Shown in pieces: positions 12,419-26,076 of a stretch of DNA of 64,000 bases (its first letter is position 1; the number at the start of each line of letters is the position of its first letter). This DNA is from Glandiceps talaboti (taxonomy: Eukaryota > Hemichordata > Enteropneusta > Spengelidae). Under the pieces are notes generated by a model that did not search any database, was not told the origin of the DNA, and saw only the letters and a list, made by a program, of their open reading frames with translations. The stretch spans positions 9,021,342 through 9,085,341 of the forward strand of contig NC_135549.1 of NCBI RefSeq assembly GCF_964340395.1, read 5' to 3'. A program made the translations under genes and the position numbers.

Positions 12419-12445
12419 ATTATGCAAATTATGTATTTGCATAAT
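12419..12445. promoter_or_regulatory. Palindromic pair of POU octamer motifs
   Basis: ATTATGCAAAT (12419-12429) and ATTTGCATAAT (12435-12445) are perfect 11 bp inverted copies 5 bp apart, each holding the octamer ATGCAAAT. This matches known POU-factor sites; function here is inference. Confidence 0.3.
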
Positions 12446-14164
12446 TAATCACAGTGTATTAGATTGCCGTAAGTATACCATGATTTAGATGGTCAAGTGA
12501 TCATTCACAAATATTTCACCAAAATAATGGCATATTACAGAGTTGCTGACCAAAGGGAACAAAGACAGCACAGATAGTTCCATTTCTTTACACTTAGGAG
12601 ACCCGAAAAAGTCATTTTTACCAACCCTGCATCTAAAATATAGTTATAACAATTGACATATCTGACTTAGAAGAGACCTGACGTACACTGGATTAGGCAC
12701 TATGGGAAATTAACAACAGTATGAACTTCTTTTTGTTTTCACAACTTGACTCATTATCATGTGACCATTGCTTCAATTCAAGATGTGTGAAGCTCCTAAC
12801 ATTATTACCCATGATGCCTCTCCCTAGTGTACAATAAACCTCTTTGAACAGCAAAATCAGACAATTTTTATAACTATTATCGAGAGGTCATACGATGCAG
12901 GGGTAGTACAAAATGACTTTTCAGAGTTCCAGAAGTATAAGAAAATGAAGCCAAGATATTCTCAGCCTCAAGATTGTGCCCATTTACATACTGGATAGAT
13001 ATACACATCATCCAATACATAAGATAGGAAACAATGTACATGTAGTGAGTGGTGTAATACTTCAAAGCTTCAAGGCATACAATTTAGACACAGCAAAGTG
13101 AATGATGGATACCAGACTCAACAGAGATTGACTTCTGTAAAAGAGCAAATGTGTGTTCTTTGAGTTATGGGTTGTAGATGGTTGGGTGAGGGTTGGCTGT
13201 CCCTTTAAACTATCAATCAATACTTAGTGCTATTCATCAAGTGCTATTCAAACTTTCTTGATATCTCATGTTGTCTGGTATTCTAACTCTACTATAAAAT
13301 GGACAGTGAAAATAAAATTTGTCTGAAAGGAATCGTCTAGCTCAGCCTTGACTTCTCATTATCTTTTCATTATATTGTGCAACTATTTCCAGGAGATTAC
13401 CTACTTCCTCATTAACAGTAATGCATACCCTACACCATACAAGTTCACAACTTCAAATACCTTCACCGACCAATGTATATTTAGTGATAATTCATTTCAA
13501 AGGTATGGTCTTTCAGATTGGTTGGAAAATCTATATGTATGACCTACATGTATATTAGCTCAGTTCCCACCTGAATCAAACTGAAACTGATTCAAATGGA
13601 ATTGATTCAGTTATTCACAATGGATTTGAACTTCTTCAATTTTGTTTTTGCATCAGTCTTGAACAGTGATTTACTTTGAATTGGTTTGAAACTACCCCAG
13701 ATATGGTTTTAGAGAACCAAGGATACTCCTGACAATTCAACTAAATCGGTTCAAACTGATTAAGTACCTGTAGGGACAAACAAACTAATTTAGATTCCAT
13801 TTTGAACTGACTCCAAATTCCACACAGTGACATGGCTAATGTTAATTTCATTTCATTTCACACAATGGTTTAAATCACAGTTTGTCCGACACAGTAGTTG
13901 AATACCAATCACAGACTGTTACATAGACCACACAATTACAGTAAGGTCAAAAGACAGCTTTAATTTCAAAACTTCATTACCATCTCCATAGAAACTATTA
14001 CATACTCCAGGGCATTTCTGACTTTCAGCTAAACTTGAAAGACCAAAGACCAAAGACCAAAACTACTTACTGCAATCTCATTTCAGATTGACAAGTATGT
14101 TAATCCATGAAAGAAGCATGGTGTTGGTATGTCTCTGTATAGCCCACAGACTATGTAATAATGT

Positions 14165-14540
14165 GACTCAATATACTGGCTTGACAATGGCCCACAGACT
14201 GTCAGACTAAATATACTGGCTTGACAGTATAAGCCAGACCAGGGGACTGGGCCAGACTTGGCTATCTGACTTGACATACTGGTGTGACAGTATACAGAGA
14301 CTTGGCTATCTAACTTGACATACTGACTTGATAGTATAGTCCAGAGAGTTGGCTAGCTGATGACATACTGGCTTGACAGTATAGCCCAGAGACTTGGCTG
14401 GCTATCTTACTTGACCTACTGGTTTGACAGTATAGCCCATAGACTTGACTATCCGACTTGACATACTGGTTTGACAGTATAGCCAAGAGACTTGGCTATC
14501 TGACTTGACATACTGGTTTGACAGTAAAGTCCACAGACAC
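14165..14540 (+). repeat. Minisatellite, unit about 47 bp, about eight copies
   Basis: Repeated phrase CTTGACATACTGGTTTGACA followed by GTATAGCCCAGAGACTTGGCTATCTGA, with substitutions and small indels. The last three units are the most alike, suggesting recent expansion at that end. Confidence 0.8.
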
Positions 14541-17219
14541 TGAAATGACAACTTTCAATTTCATTTAGTTAACTATTATTTTACATTTGTACACATTAAA
14601 TTGTTTTATACATCTAGCATCACTCTACTGTCATGCCATACATAGAACATTTAACTTGGGATGAAACATAGACAGACAGCCACATTATCAATACCATTGA
14701 CTTTTAATGTAACATTTCCTTTTAACCCTACAGATATTTAGAAGATTTCAAGAATGGTTCACTGCACATGTATATACAGAGAAGACTTGTTACTAACGTA
14801 TCTAGGCAATACGGTGTGTCACACTTTCAGTGACTACATTCATTGGACATTTTGATATTCACCAGGCAAGTACCAGCACTAAGCGTTGGTCTTTTACTTA
14901 GAAGGAAACCACTCTTTGAAACTTGTGGTAATGTGAGAGAAACAGAATTGTAAAAGCCAGACATACGATTTCCTGTCTGTGACAATTTCCTTCACATCCT
15001 AAACTACTCAGTTCTAGTTGCTAATGTACAGGAATCCAATGCAACAAAAGACAGTATCAAGGCATGAGATGAAATACCATTGTACATACATGTACATTCA
15101 TACAATGTACATACTTTCAACATTATTTGTTATTGGTAATGTAATTATACATGTAAACTCAGTACTACTAGTCCCTTTAATTTTTATTAGTGGGTTTGTG
15201 ATAAACTGGTAAATAATGCTAGTATTGATTTTTTTTACTTCCAAGAGGCCCAAGGAATGGAACTTTACAATACCTTACTTGTCCTACAAAGATGAATGAA
15301 AGTACACAGCATACTAAATTAGTATTTATTTGAAACAAAGTTTGAGGAATCTGATTGACTTCTGCAAGTCTATTAGTTTTATACACATTGATGGTTCTAT
15401 AAGTGGGTTCAGGGTATTCTATCCTGGTATACTTGTACACTCCATTGGAAGCAAGAGTGGGTTCTTTGAGCTGTCTAGCTATGGAATCCCTTTACTGTAT
15501 TTAGACTATGCAATATCAGAAAAGAGAAAGAGAAAGTCTAATGCTGCTAAAAGGTGAGCACACATACAGTTCAAGTTTAAATCAAGGCTATATAGCTTGT
15601 GTTGTTATAACTACCCAATCATTGACAAATAAATTCCTCTTCATGCATTCAAACTTCTTTACTGCATTCCATAAATGCCTGTCCAAAAAGAATTCAATGA
15701 CCTTGGCTAATTCAATTTCAAGTGAGTCTGTGTCAGAACTCTTGATTTTGTAGCAAAAACAGCATATGAATTTGTGAGGGTTTTATGTTTTAATGTCCTT
15801 GTAATACTTTTGCTATTCCAGATTTTAAACTTGAAGAATTAGACTTCTTCCTATAGCTAAAGAAGTTTCATATTTCTCATGTTGCTTGGATCACCTACCT
15901 ACTGTAAAAACGTACATTGGATTTCTGAGCAGCAAGATACATTTAATTTAATACAGCAAAGTTGGAGAAAAAAGAAAGAGTTGCTAGGTTATAGGGTTTT
16001 AATGAAAGATTGTTTGCACATTTGTTTTCATTGTTTACATAATAAATGTATACAACAAAGTGTACTCTGTTACTGCAATGTGGTCATATTGGGCATTATT
16101 TTACTACGGTAAAGGTACTGTTCTGCATTCTTCACTGGAAAACCTGTAAATATATAGGACATTGGAATGGCTCTAGTGTTTTGGAATATAGGTTAATCTA
16201 CAGATAGGAGAGGTCACCAATGGCTTGCTGAAGTGTCTACTTTGAGTGTTGACATTACATGATAAACTATGCCTAGCTGGACTTCACCATCTGGTGGGAA
16301 CTCTCTCAAGTGGAAAGAATAAACTTGGGCACTTATCCTGATAGTACAAGACATCACACATCCACATCATTTTTTTTCTCCAAAATTTGTCCAAATAATG
16401 ACTAAATGCTGTACAGATATTCAATACGTAGACTTAATTCTGGTAGATAAGTGTTGAATAGTGTAAATTTTAACCATGATTACAAATATAAGTTAACTTA
16501 ATTTTTGATCAATTATATATTTATTTTCAATAAAAGCTAAAATATCACTTTTGTTGTGCGTGCAAATTATTTGTTTACTTTTATATAGGTCATACAACAC
16601 AAGTCCTCATTCAACTTCCTGTCTGCATGCCATATCCTTAAATGTCTGTGTCTGTCTAAAGATGGTATGCTGTGGAAATGACATATTTGAGATGTTTATT
16701 TTTTGTATATTATTATTAGAAATTTCTCCCCTCCCAACATAAGTATTGTGTGATAAGAATGTATAAACAAGCCATGTAGAAAGAAGACTTTATGTTCAGT
16801 AGTGGACACAACAGATGTCATTGCTATCAAGGCATGAAAACAATCAAATATTTTGTTTCACTATGTGTCTATACATTTTATACAAACCAAATATATTGCA
16901 GATGAAATTATCTTTCCTGTCACACAGAGGGAGGCAAAATATGTTGTTGGCAGCTGTACAAATTGTAGAAATGGAGAACAGTTTGAGAAAAGTGCATTGA
17001 TTGTAATGTGTACACATTTTGAACAACATCACATTTTCAAGACAAACACTTTCATGTCCTCAAAAATATATCATGTACCGGTATATAGCTTCCATGTCAC
17101 ATATTTTGATGTAGCTTATATGTTGTCTTTTTGTCCGTTTTCCAAAAAAAATTATGTATCATCAGATTCAGAGTCAAATTACCATATTTCATATAAATTA
17201 TTATTATTATAAAGAACTT

Positions 17220-18260
17220 GGAACTTGGCGTCTCAGAAAGTCCAGTGTGAGAATACACTGCACTGACTTGCAAATTTCTGATGTAATAGTTGATACACGG
17301 TAGTCAATAAAACTCTCCAGTGGTAATGTTGGCTTCTACTCTTACGGAAATACGCACGGCTACTACTCGAACCACCCACCTTTAATCGGTTACAGCTGAG
17401 AGGGTGGCTATACTGCAAATTTTAACAAAACTGTCAACCATTAGTGGAAGAGGGTGGGGGTGGGGGTGTTAGAAAGTTGTACACAACACAATAACTCCGC
17501 CCTTTCGATTTCACTTCTTTTGTAGTGGTTTCATGATCATGGTACCAACAAGCTTATAAGTTCTATCTAAAGGCTTACACAACTCTGTGTAAAACACCTT
17601 TCATGTGATCTGTCGATTACCGGTTATGATTTAGTTATAACGCATGTCGCATCGTCTACACCAGTTGACTTTTGACATAACAACACACAGCCATCACCAC
17701 GTACCATCGGGCGAGTCTCAACTTACACGATCGACAGGTCAGACTTGTTCGACCTACCTTCGTCTGCCCCCTGACGGAGGCACGATGGCACCCAGCCAGG
17801 CATCTTCCCAGCTACGCCAGTACTGCGAGTTTTGGTCTAGAGTCCTGCCTTTCTTGTGAATCTGCAAAAATCCTTCGGCATGGAAAGTTCGCTAGACTAC
17901 ACACTTCGTAAAGTTTACAACCAGAAGTCTCTCGACCTCGTTTTCATTGTTGAAACACTTTTCGTTGATTGGTGTACAATGTCATGTGACTGGAATCCCC
18001 ATATTTCTCTGTACTTCTGTGAGTCGGAGATGCCGGTTCGAAAGTTTTATGAAAAAAGATAGAGGTAGATAGATATCGTTTCTTTTATGCAATGAAAATT
18101 GTATGCACACAGTCAGTAGTTATCACAACATTCAAATCACATCGTACCCACGAATCCTCTTTTGTTTATGCAGCGATCCGAGAACTTATCGAGAAGGACG
18201 CTCCATGTGACCACCGCATCTTATGCTTTTGTTTTTGCACACTTTCTTCTGCGAGTCGAC
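17220..18260. promoter_or_regulatory. CpG-enriched zone, candidate promoter
   Basis: CpG dinucleotides and GC content rise clearly above the surrounding AT-rich DNA over about 1 kb. There are possible start codons in good context on the plus strand: GGCACGATGG near 17784, which runs only 24 codons, and CGGCATGG at 17880. The minus strand has an open block between a TTTTTGCAG acceptor and a GTAGGT donor at about 17757-17867. I found no downstream exons on either strand. Confidence 0.3.
17880..18018 (+). CDS. Possible first exon, unknown protein
   Basis: ATG in strong context (G at -3 and +4), 46 codons, then donor GTGAGT at 18019, phase 1. Starts MESSLDYTLRKVYNQKSLDL. No downstream partner exon recognised, and the antisense strand also has splice-like signals, so this is tentative. 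Confidence 0.22.
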
Positions 18261-18455
18261 ACAAGCAGACGTACATAAATATATACACTGTATTACTGGT
18301 ACTACAAGAATTATGTACAGCTGAAGAGAGAAAACTAGCAGGCCCCAGGGAAAGAAGAAGTTTTATATCACCACAAAATCAATCTGTCAGTTCATCAATA
18401 TCAAACAAAAATAAGTTTTATTTCACCACAAAAATAGTCATTCAATTGATCAATC

Positions 18456-18629
<174 letters not shown>

Positions 18630-20840
18630 TACATGCTTGCTGTCCCTGTGCATAAAAGTGAATTTAATACATAGCCACGGTATTACTTTGTTAATAAAAG
18701 CAAAGCCAGTGGAGGGTCTATGGTTCCACCAACGACAGCAATTTACAGCTAAGTCTGCCATATCGGTATCTAGAGTTACTGGAAGAAATCTTGTGACAGC
18801 AATATGGTTAAAATGAGAATTGAAGTGCAATACATATGTACTGTATGGCAAGACGTACGTACTAGTATTCTGACTGGCTGTATTTTTTTTGCATTTTTTA
18901 GTGTTACAGACTAATTGTAACCATTTATGTGTAGTTTTTCAATGACATCAACACATTTATTTTATGTTAACAATATATAATTCAATGGTTTTTTTTTATT
19001 TGAGATTATTGTTGGTTTACAGAATTTATTTATATTTATTTTTCATAAAACCAGAATTTTTTAAAGAAAAATATAAAATTCAATTTCAAAATATATTTTA
19101 TTTCAGATTTTTTTTAAAGTGATATAATACGAAAGCTCATTAGGGACATTTTCAGAATAAAAAAAGTAAGAAATTATCTCAAGAAACTATCTTGAGATTT
19201 TGTCATGGTTTGCTGCAAAAATTGTAGTTTAAGTATGAAGGCCCATTGGGGACATCTACAGAATCAAAAAAAAGAAAGAAATTATTGAGATCTCATTATC
19301 TTGAGATACTTTCTTGTTATCTTGAGAAACTTTCTTGTTATTTCTAGTAATTAGGCTAAAAAAAATGTGTGGTTCTGATTACAATCAGTGTTAGAATAGG
19401 TGCGGTAGGTAGATTTTTTATTTTATTTTAAAATTTTTTTTCCCATATGTCAGTGTCTAATTCAGGTAGTTATGTTTTTCTGTTGTTTTTCCATATGGTC
19501 TGTGTTATTGGTTTCTTCTTATCAGATGCACAGCCATTACATATTTGAAGAACAGTTTTATACTGTCTTTTTAAGTTGATGTCAGTTTCCACATCCACTA
19601 TTTCTTACTAGACTTCACGATTTTATTATTATTTTTCTTAAATATGTACAAAAAAGTTATGGTTGGCGTGAAATATTAGGTGGAGGTCGAGTAACCGGAA
19701 CCAAGCAACTTTTTTCATTCGGCCTTATCTCGAGATCTTTGGGTTATTTTATTTTTGCTTTAATGTAAATTTAGCACTGTATACCTTCATGGAATGGACA
19801 ACAAACTGGTCTGCTGTTTATAGTACTGGCCTAGGGATGTCAATGGCTATTATTTTGCCATCATTGGTGGTGCATTTCTATGAATATTCCTGCACACTCT
19901 CATAAGACAGGACACCAATAATCGATTCTTACATAATGATTATTTTGTTTACTGAAGTGTAATTCATCTTTTAATAATTGTTCTAAAATATTACGACAAT
20001 CAAAATACTCAAGATTATACATTTTATCATAGACCCTCCACCAGCTGTTGAGAGTCTATGATTTTATGAATTACTATTTTTTTAATTGGATGGACACATA
20101 TAATTGTATTTCACAACCACACATGCCCTTGCCCTGTACTTATAGGCTACTGCAGACCCTATTGCTTACATGTGCAATGACTCTCATGAATATTTTTTAG
20201 CGACAGATTTAGTATTGCATGTAATCTAAGATGAAAAGGGGACACTATAGGGTCAGAAACAGTTGGCTAAATACATGACTTCTGTTTAAGTTGGGACCAA
20301 TGCCAGCTAGCTCCATGCTGATAAGTGAAAGTGAAAGAAACCAATGCATTTTATGTCCTTTAACATCCAGGTTTTTCTGAATGTACAATGTATACTTTCT
20401 CTCTCACCCAAATATGCAACATGTAAGGATCAGAGAACACCTAATTCAGTTTGACACTTGATATTTTATTCTCTCACAGACATATGTTCACAGATCACAT
20501 ACAGACATTTGTACAGAAAACAGCAATATTAGAAATTCACATACAAGCAAAGGAAATGAGGCAACCCAGCAATATTCAAGATAAATTGAAAGTTTGTCTA
20601 AATCAACATGTCCATTGGGTTGATTTACAATACATTCATGGTATATTTCACTACTGCTAAGTTTCCAGCCTTGAAATGACCACCCCACCATGATTCCTTT
20701 GAATGTAGAGTAAATCACATACTAAAATCACCATTAGTATTGTTAGGCTAAAAAATTGGTATGAATCTGTTATCCATCATGATAAACTCATACACTCTAT
20801 TTCTACTGCTACCCTGTACACACAACATCTATACCAAAAC

Positions 20841-20969
20841 ATACATTGGCTAAAACGTAGACAATTAATCGTCTACAGTCAAAGTAACCATATATACATA
20901 GCCATATATATATATATATATATATATATGGCTATAGATGATTAACTGTCTATGTTTTAGCAGATGTAT
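20841..20969. repeat. Foldback element with (TA)n centre
   Basis: Arms of about 34 bp: ATACATTGGCTAAAACGTAG then ACAATTAATCGTCT (20841-20874), matched by the reverse complement at about 20936-20969 with a few mismatches. Inner arms CATAGCCATATATA and TATATGGCTATAG flank the TA run, so nearly the whole 129 bp can fold. Confidence 0.75.
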
Positions 20970-22737
20970 ACCATTGGCAAGCAAAGTTGAACATGTTCAA
21001 ACCAAGAATATGGGATTTACACCCTGGTCAACATCTATTTACACCATTCGTAATGCAGTGCTGGAAGTGGGATAGTGTACAGCAGTTATGGTTCTTGAAG
21101 TGGGATGGTGTATAGCAGTTCTACTATTTGACACAGACCTGCTGTTGTAAAGTATATAATTACCAACAACTTTCACTGTATTAACAGTGTCTTTACTTTG
21201 TACAAATACAAGAATCATAGAATCAAACCTTTAAAGACAAAGTTTGACTATCGGGTAAGGGTAATCTCTAAATTGATATATCTATGTGGATTGACACACA
21301 TAAAGAAAAGTCATTGCTGGTTCTATTTTAAACTTATAAGCAATAGTGCTGGACAACTACATAAACTCTACCCATTCTCTATATCCAATGTACCTAAAAG
21401 ATGGGCAAGGGGTATTCTCATAACTCAGTATCTCATCCTTCTAATACTGTGTAAACTGAAAAACTTCAAAATAAAGAAAATAAAGATAATCAAACACTGG
21501 TACTTTAGTGTCTACCATGTTTTGTAGTCATCAATAATATATTTTCTATGGCGATCATGTCTGTGTACAATTATTATACTATTGCATTGCCTACACCAAA
21601 CCACGATTTTAATCACTAAATACATTCAATATAATATTATTTTAAAATTTCTGAATAAAAGAATGTATTCAAAATGTTATTTGATAAGTGATGTCATTTA
21701 AATACATGCTCCACTTTTCACATACAAGCTATACACATTTCAGTTTGATTTTTATACTGCAGATATTTCTGTCATACCATACAGGTAAGTTTAATATTTC
21801 TTGATTGTAAGTTTTAATAAGGACTCTGTTGAACAATCCGATCAAATATTTTAAACTTGAATTCTAAAATGAAAGCTTGGAATTGAACAAGGCTGCTGTA
21901 TAGTACGGATTCCCAGGATAATAACTCTTAAACTAAACATCATAATATGAACACTTTGACTTAATTTAGAGAAATGCAGAAGCATGACCCCCTAAGTTAG
22001 CCTAAAAAGGTGGATCTGCAAAGATATTGGGATCAAGAAGGTACAGGATGTACTGATAACATCTCATGGCCATAGGCTATTCAAAGAACAAATGGTTCAC
22101 CCCTAAAACTTTGTACACTGCATGAAATACTGGTAATTTGTCTAAAAGTATTCCCAAGCAGCTGTGTGAGAATCTTGCACTTAATTCTCATTTACTGAGA
22201 AAAGTCTGAGATGTGGGCATATTCCCACCCAGCAAGACAACATACTACCTTACTATAGTACTCAACAAGGCTGCCTACTGAGGGTGACATCAAAAGATTG
22301 GTCAAATGTATACCCAGTTGGGGTGGGGGAGGGGTAACCAGAATAAGCTTGCACCCAGATAAAAATGACTGAGATTTTAAAAAAATGCAGCTACATTTTT
22401 CATAGATAAATAAATAAAAATAAATAAAAAGATGGTCATGTTTTGAGTATTTTAGGAATGAGATGGTTGGTAACCATTGGCACTATCTCACTATCACTAT
22501 TGGTATTCTGGTATTTTTATCTGCTGTATACTAAAATTGTTCTATAACTCTGAATGTGAAACATAGTGAATGGAAGACCCAAATATGACTTGTAGGTGGC
22601 TTAGTTTGAAGGAGGGGGAGGGAAAGGGAGGGGGGGGGGGGGAGTTTGAATCAAAATTCATATTGGGTAATGATCATTTGATGTCATCCCTGATGTAGGT
22701 TATGCAGATAGACAAATAAGTAGATAAAACAACTGTT

Positions 22738-22738
22738 A

Positions 22739-22776
<38 letters not shown>

Positions 22777-22789
22777 CCAACAACAACAC
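22738..22789 (+). repeat. Simple repeat (CAA)n
   Basis: About seventeen CAA units with one CACCAA interruption. Confidence 0.95.
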
Positions 22790-24569
22790 TGAGAAATAAT
22801 GTAACTTGCTAACTTCATTGGTTACCAGTGTGGTTCATCACACTTTTGTCCAAAAAAAGTATATGAAATATGGGGCCTACAAATATAAAGGAAGGATTAA
22901 TGATGGCATTGTCTCCTCCACCTAATTGTCCGAGACATACCAATATTCAGTCTCACATAAAACTATTTCACCATGTCACTGTAAGAAACATCACACTTTT
23001 AAAAGTCTTTTAGAGAATTTACATCACATGAAATTCATAAAATTTTCTAAAACAACAAGATTAAAATATTGTCATAAAACAACATCAGCTATACTAGTAG
23101 TACCTTCTGGAGAGGTTTCCTCTCAGACTAAAATTAATCACACTATTGCTATGACTATGTATTTTTTTTAATCATAATTATCTAAACTGTGACAAGTAAT
23201 TTCAATATCTCTATTGCTATCTAAACTAATCCCCAAATCAAGTGGTTTCTCCCATCAACACAGTTGGACTATACCAATCTCATATGGAAAATGGGTGAGG
23301 AAGGGTTATACATGTATAAATATTCCCCCTATTCCTCTGTTATTCCTTGATTTCAATCAAAATATATCTTTGACATAAAGACGATGCCCATATTACTTGC
23401 TAATATTACTTTAATACATGACATCAAACTATACCATACACTAAAAGTCTACCAACGCTGAAGGCTGTGTAAATTATTTTTAAAACTATTCCACAAGTAA
23501 AAGGAGCAAGACAGACTAGTTCATTCCACAGGAAAATATGAACTCTGACCTTGGAAATTCTCTAGACAATCTATAATCCTAACCTCAATGTGACCATAGA
23601 GGGCAGTATTGTGTAAGAACACTTAAAATATGCTATATCTACATTATTGTCATTATTATTATCATTATTATTATATTATTATCATAGAATATATGTACAC
23701 ATCATAAAAGGCACTATATTAACAATCAACAAATGTACAAGGTTACAAATAGCTAGAAAAATATGTTACGGACAGAAATATACAGAAAACTTCAATATTG
23801 ACACGCTTGGAGCAAACGTAGAGCTGAAAAGTCAGAAAATACATACAAAATAATTAGTAAATTCCACATACATAGATAGATAGATTGAAACAAACATTGC
23901 TAGGACAATGACCTGCACATTATTGTAAACTGCATTATCATTGGAGGATCACTTATACAACTTCAGCAAGTTAGTTGCTGATTGGGTAATTGAAATCTGG
24001 TTTTACTGATAAGAACCAATCAAAACATCCTTTTAAAAAAAAACACTCCTGCAAAGTTAGACAGACTCTTTCTGAAATTGTGCAGGTCAAGCAGTTGAAT
24101 CCTCTTTGCCAAAACATAAATGTAAATGAGTACAGGTAAGTTTTAAAAGCCATTCATTTAGAATACTTATTGGCTTTGACAGAGAAATTCATGAAAGCAA
24201 TAACTAAGGATAACTCTTGTGACATTCATCGTCAGAATATGTACACAGATTTCTTAACTTAACTCTAAGTTGAACCAACCAGAAACCCTAAACTTTGGTT
24301 CATTTATGCTAATTCTTTAAACCCCTTAATAGGTAATGATAATTGACTGGTTTATATGGACTTCATCTTTTCAACAACCAATTGCAACGTCATACTGAGG
24401 AATGCATTCTGTTGAACAGTAACCACTATTAACTCATTCATCTTTTGAGCAGCCAATCATGCAAAGCTTTTGCTAAATTCATGTTAATTGGAAGCTCACT
24501 ACAAAGATGCACTCTGATTGGCTAATTATAACCACAGATCAACCAATCACAGAAATACATGATTTAACC

Positions 24570-24803
24570 AGGTGTTAGTTATAATTTTCTACCACTAGCT
24601 AGACACCAGTCTTTACAATACAGGTGTAGTTTCAAAAAATGGTAATTTTCTTATGAATTGAGAACAGTTTCTTGCATATACATTCTTATCATGAAAATGC
24701 ACTGCTGATTGGTTGGTGAAAACTAATGATAAATACACAGCCAGGTGTTACCAGGTGTTCACGATTCTGTATATATATAGTGCATTCTTTACAACAGGTG
24801 TAA
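24570..24803 (+). promoter_or_regulatory. Cluster of five AGGTGT T-box-like half sites
   Basis: AGGTGTTA at 24570, AGGTGTAG at 24622, AGGTGTTA at 24743, AGGTGTTC at 24753 and AGGTGTAA at 24796, all on the plus strand. The AGGTGTNA half site is the known T-box consensus. Degenerate local duplication could also explain the cluster. Confidence 0.25.
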
Positions 24804-25299
24804 TCTCTATATTCATTAACTTACAAAAGTTTCAATTCTATTCATTATTCACCTTTTTCCCTATGTCATTCATTCCTATACATTGTTTCATCGGTCCATG
24901 TAAATAACAAGGTAAAATTCTGTAAACTTCATTCCATAAACACTTAATAATCCTTCATATATTTCTATACCATTCAATTAAAATATATAATAATTTTCAA
25001 ATTATCAAATGATAAAACATGGAATGACATTTTCTAAAAATTTTGATTGATTCATCATTTAAAACTACTTTCGGCTGTCCTCAGAAGTACAATTCATTCG
25101 ATAAAATGAGGCATTATCATTTCAAACGTACAATTGATTGTAATCATTGAAGACTAAACACCATTAAGACTACCACCATATCTTTGTGATATAGTTACAA
25201 TACATTAAACTTTACCCCCTATCTATATAAAATTAGACTGTTCGATTCATACATTCATAAAAAGGATTGGGCCATCCCATTTTAGGGTAGGAGGTGTGA

Positions 25300-25493
25300 T
25301 TATGGCTGCTCCTTTGCTTGCTTCTCTTCATCAGGTGTTGTTGGTGGTGATGGTTTTTCACTTAATGGCGCCAGCCTGATAGCGCCATCTTCATTTAGTT
25401 TGGTGTAGTAGCTGACTTCACCAGTACCCAAGAGGCTTTCTCTGGAAGCAAAGCAACAGGCACGACACCAGGCTATGTTTCGGAAATGAGTGG
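25300..25493 (-). CDS. MFSD4-like: MFSD4-like last coding exon (cytoplasmic tail and stop)
   Basis: Acceptor TCTTCACTGCAG at 25494; phase 1 in, 63 residues then TAA at 25300-25302. The tail is hydrophilic, with a Cys cluster (WCRACC), a possible dileucine sorting-type signal (SRESLLG) and a Pro/Glu/Lys-rich end. I saw no clear AATAAA close downstream, so the length of the 3' UTR is unknown. Confidence 0.9.
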
Positions 25494-26042
25494 CTGCAGT
25501 GAAGACAAAACATACGGTGATAAGTTTTATTGGAGATATGGATAGCATGCTTGTGTTCAACATTAATGTTATCTATGCACAGTGAAGATGTCAGACGTTG
25601 ATGTGAGGATGCAGTGCAGGAATAAAAGTATACATAGAATCCTGACCAGATGTGAGGTATGTAAAGAAGGGAACTTCTCACTTAGCTGTGTTGGAGTTTA
25701 ACATCTGAATGTTTGTAAAATAAGCTGGAGTTGAGGGAGATAGAAAGTCACCACATGTTTTGATCAAGCTATAAAATGAGAGTTTGAACGTCAGGAACAA
25801 AATGACAACATAAGAATAATAATCAGCCTTCAAAATATAGAATATAACTATAATGACTTCCACTAGAATCAGATGCAAAAAAACAGACTGAGTCGTTGAG
25901 GGTAAGGGGGAAGGGGGGGGGGAGAGGTTATCAAGTGTGAGGCAAGAGGCTCCTGTAAGGGTGTAAAATACCTTTATAATTATCAACATTTGATTCATTC
26001 AACTTGTTTACTGCATGTAGATGAGGCGCATTACAAATCATC

Positions 26043-26076
<34 letters not shown>

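Larger units (their letters stand above)
7441..17219. other. Intergenic or intronic stretch without supported genes
   Basis: No coding block I would defend. It contains two SINE-like repeats (7890-8042 and 9912-10200), a 16-base G tract at 10005-10020, a tandem duplication of about 200 bp (10966-11356), a POU-octamer palindrome (12419-12445), a stretch dense in GATTCA/GGTTCAAAC-type words (13565-13815) and the minisatellite at 14165-14540. A 27 bp unit around CACTGGTGACCCAAGTCT is duplicated at 8880-8930. Confidence 0.5.
18630..25299. other. Stretch without supported genes, downstream of the MFSD4-like gene
   Basis: No coding block supported. Contents: two diverged direct copies of a block with CATTGGGGACAT...AGAAATTAT...ATCTTGAGA (about 19130-19200 and 19235-19330), the (TA)n foldback at 20841-20969, a 30 bp duplication around GAAGTGGGAT (21061-21122), G-rich tracts near 22610-22643, a (CAA)n run at 22738-22789 and a cluster of ATTGG/CCAAT and AGGTGT motifs at 23970-24810. 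The 3' UTR of the transporter must lie at its right end. Confidence 0.5.
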
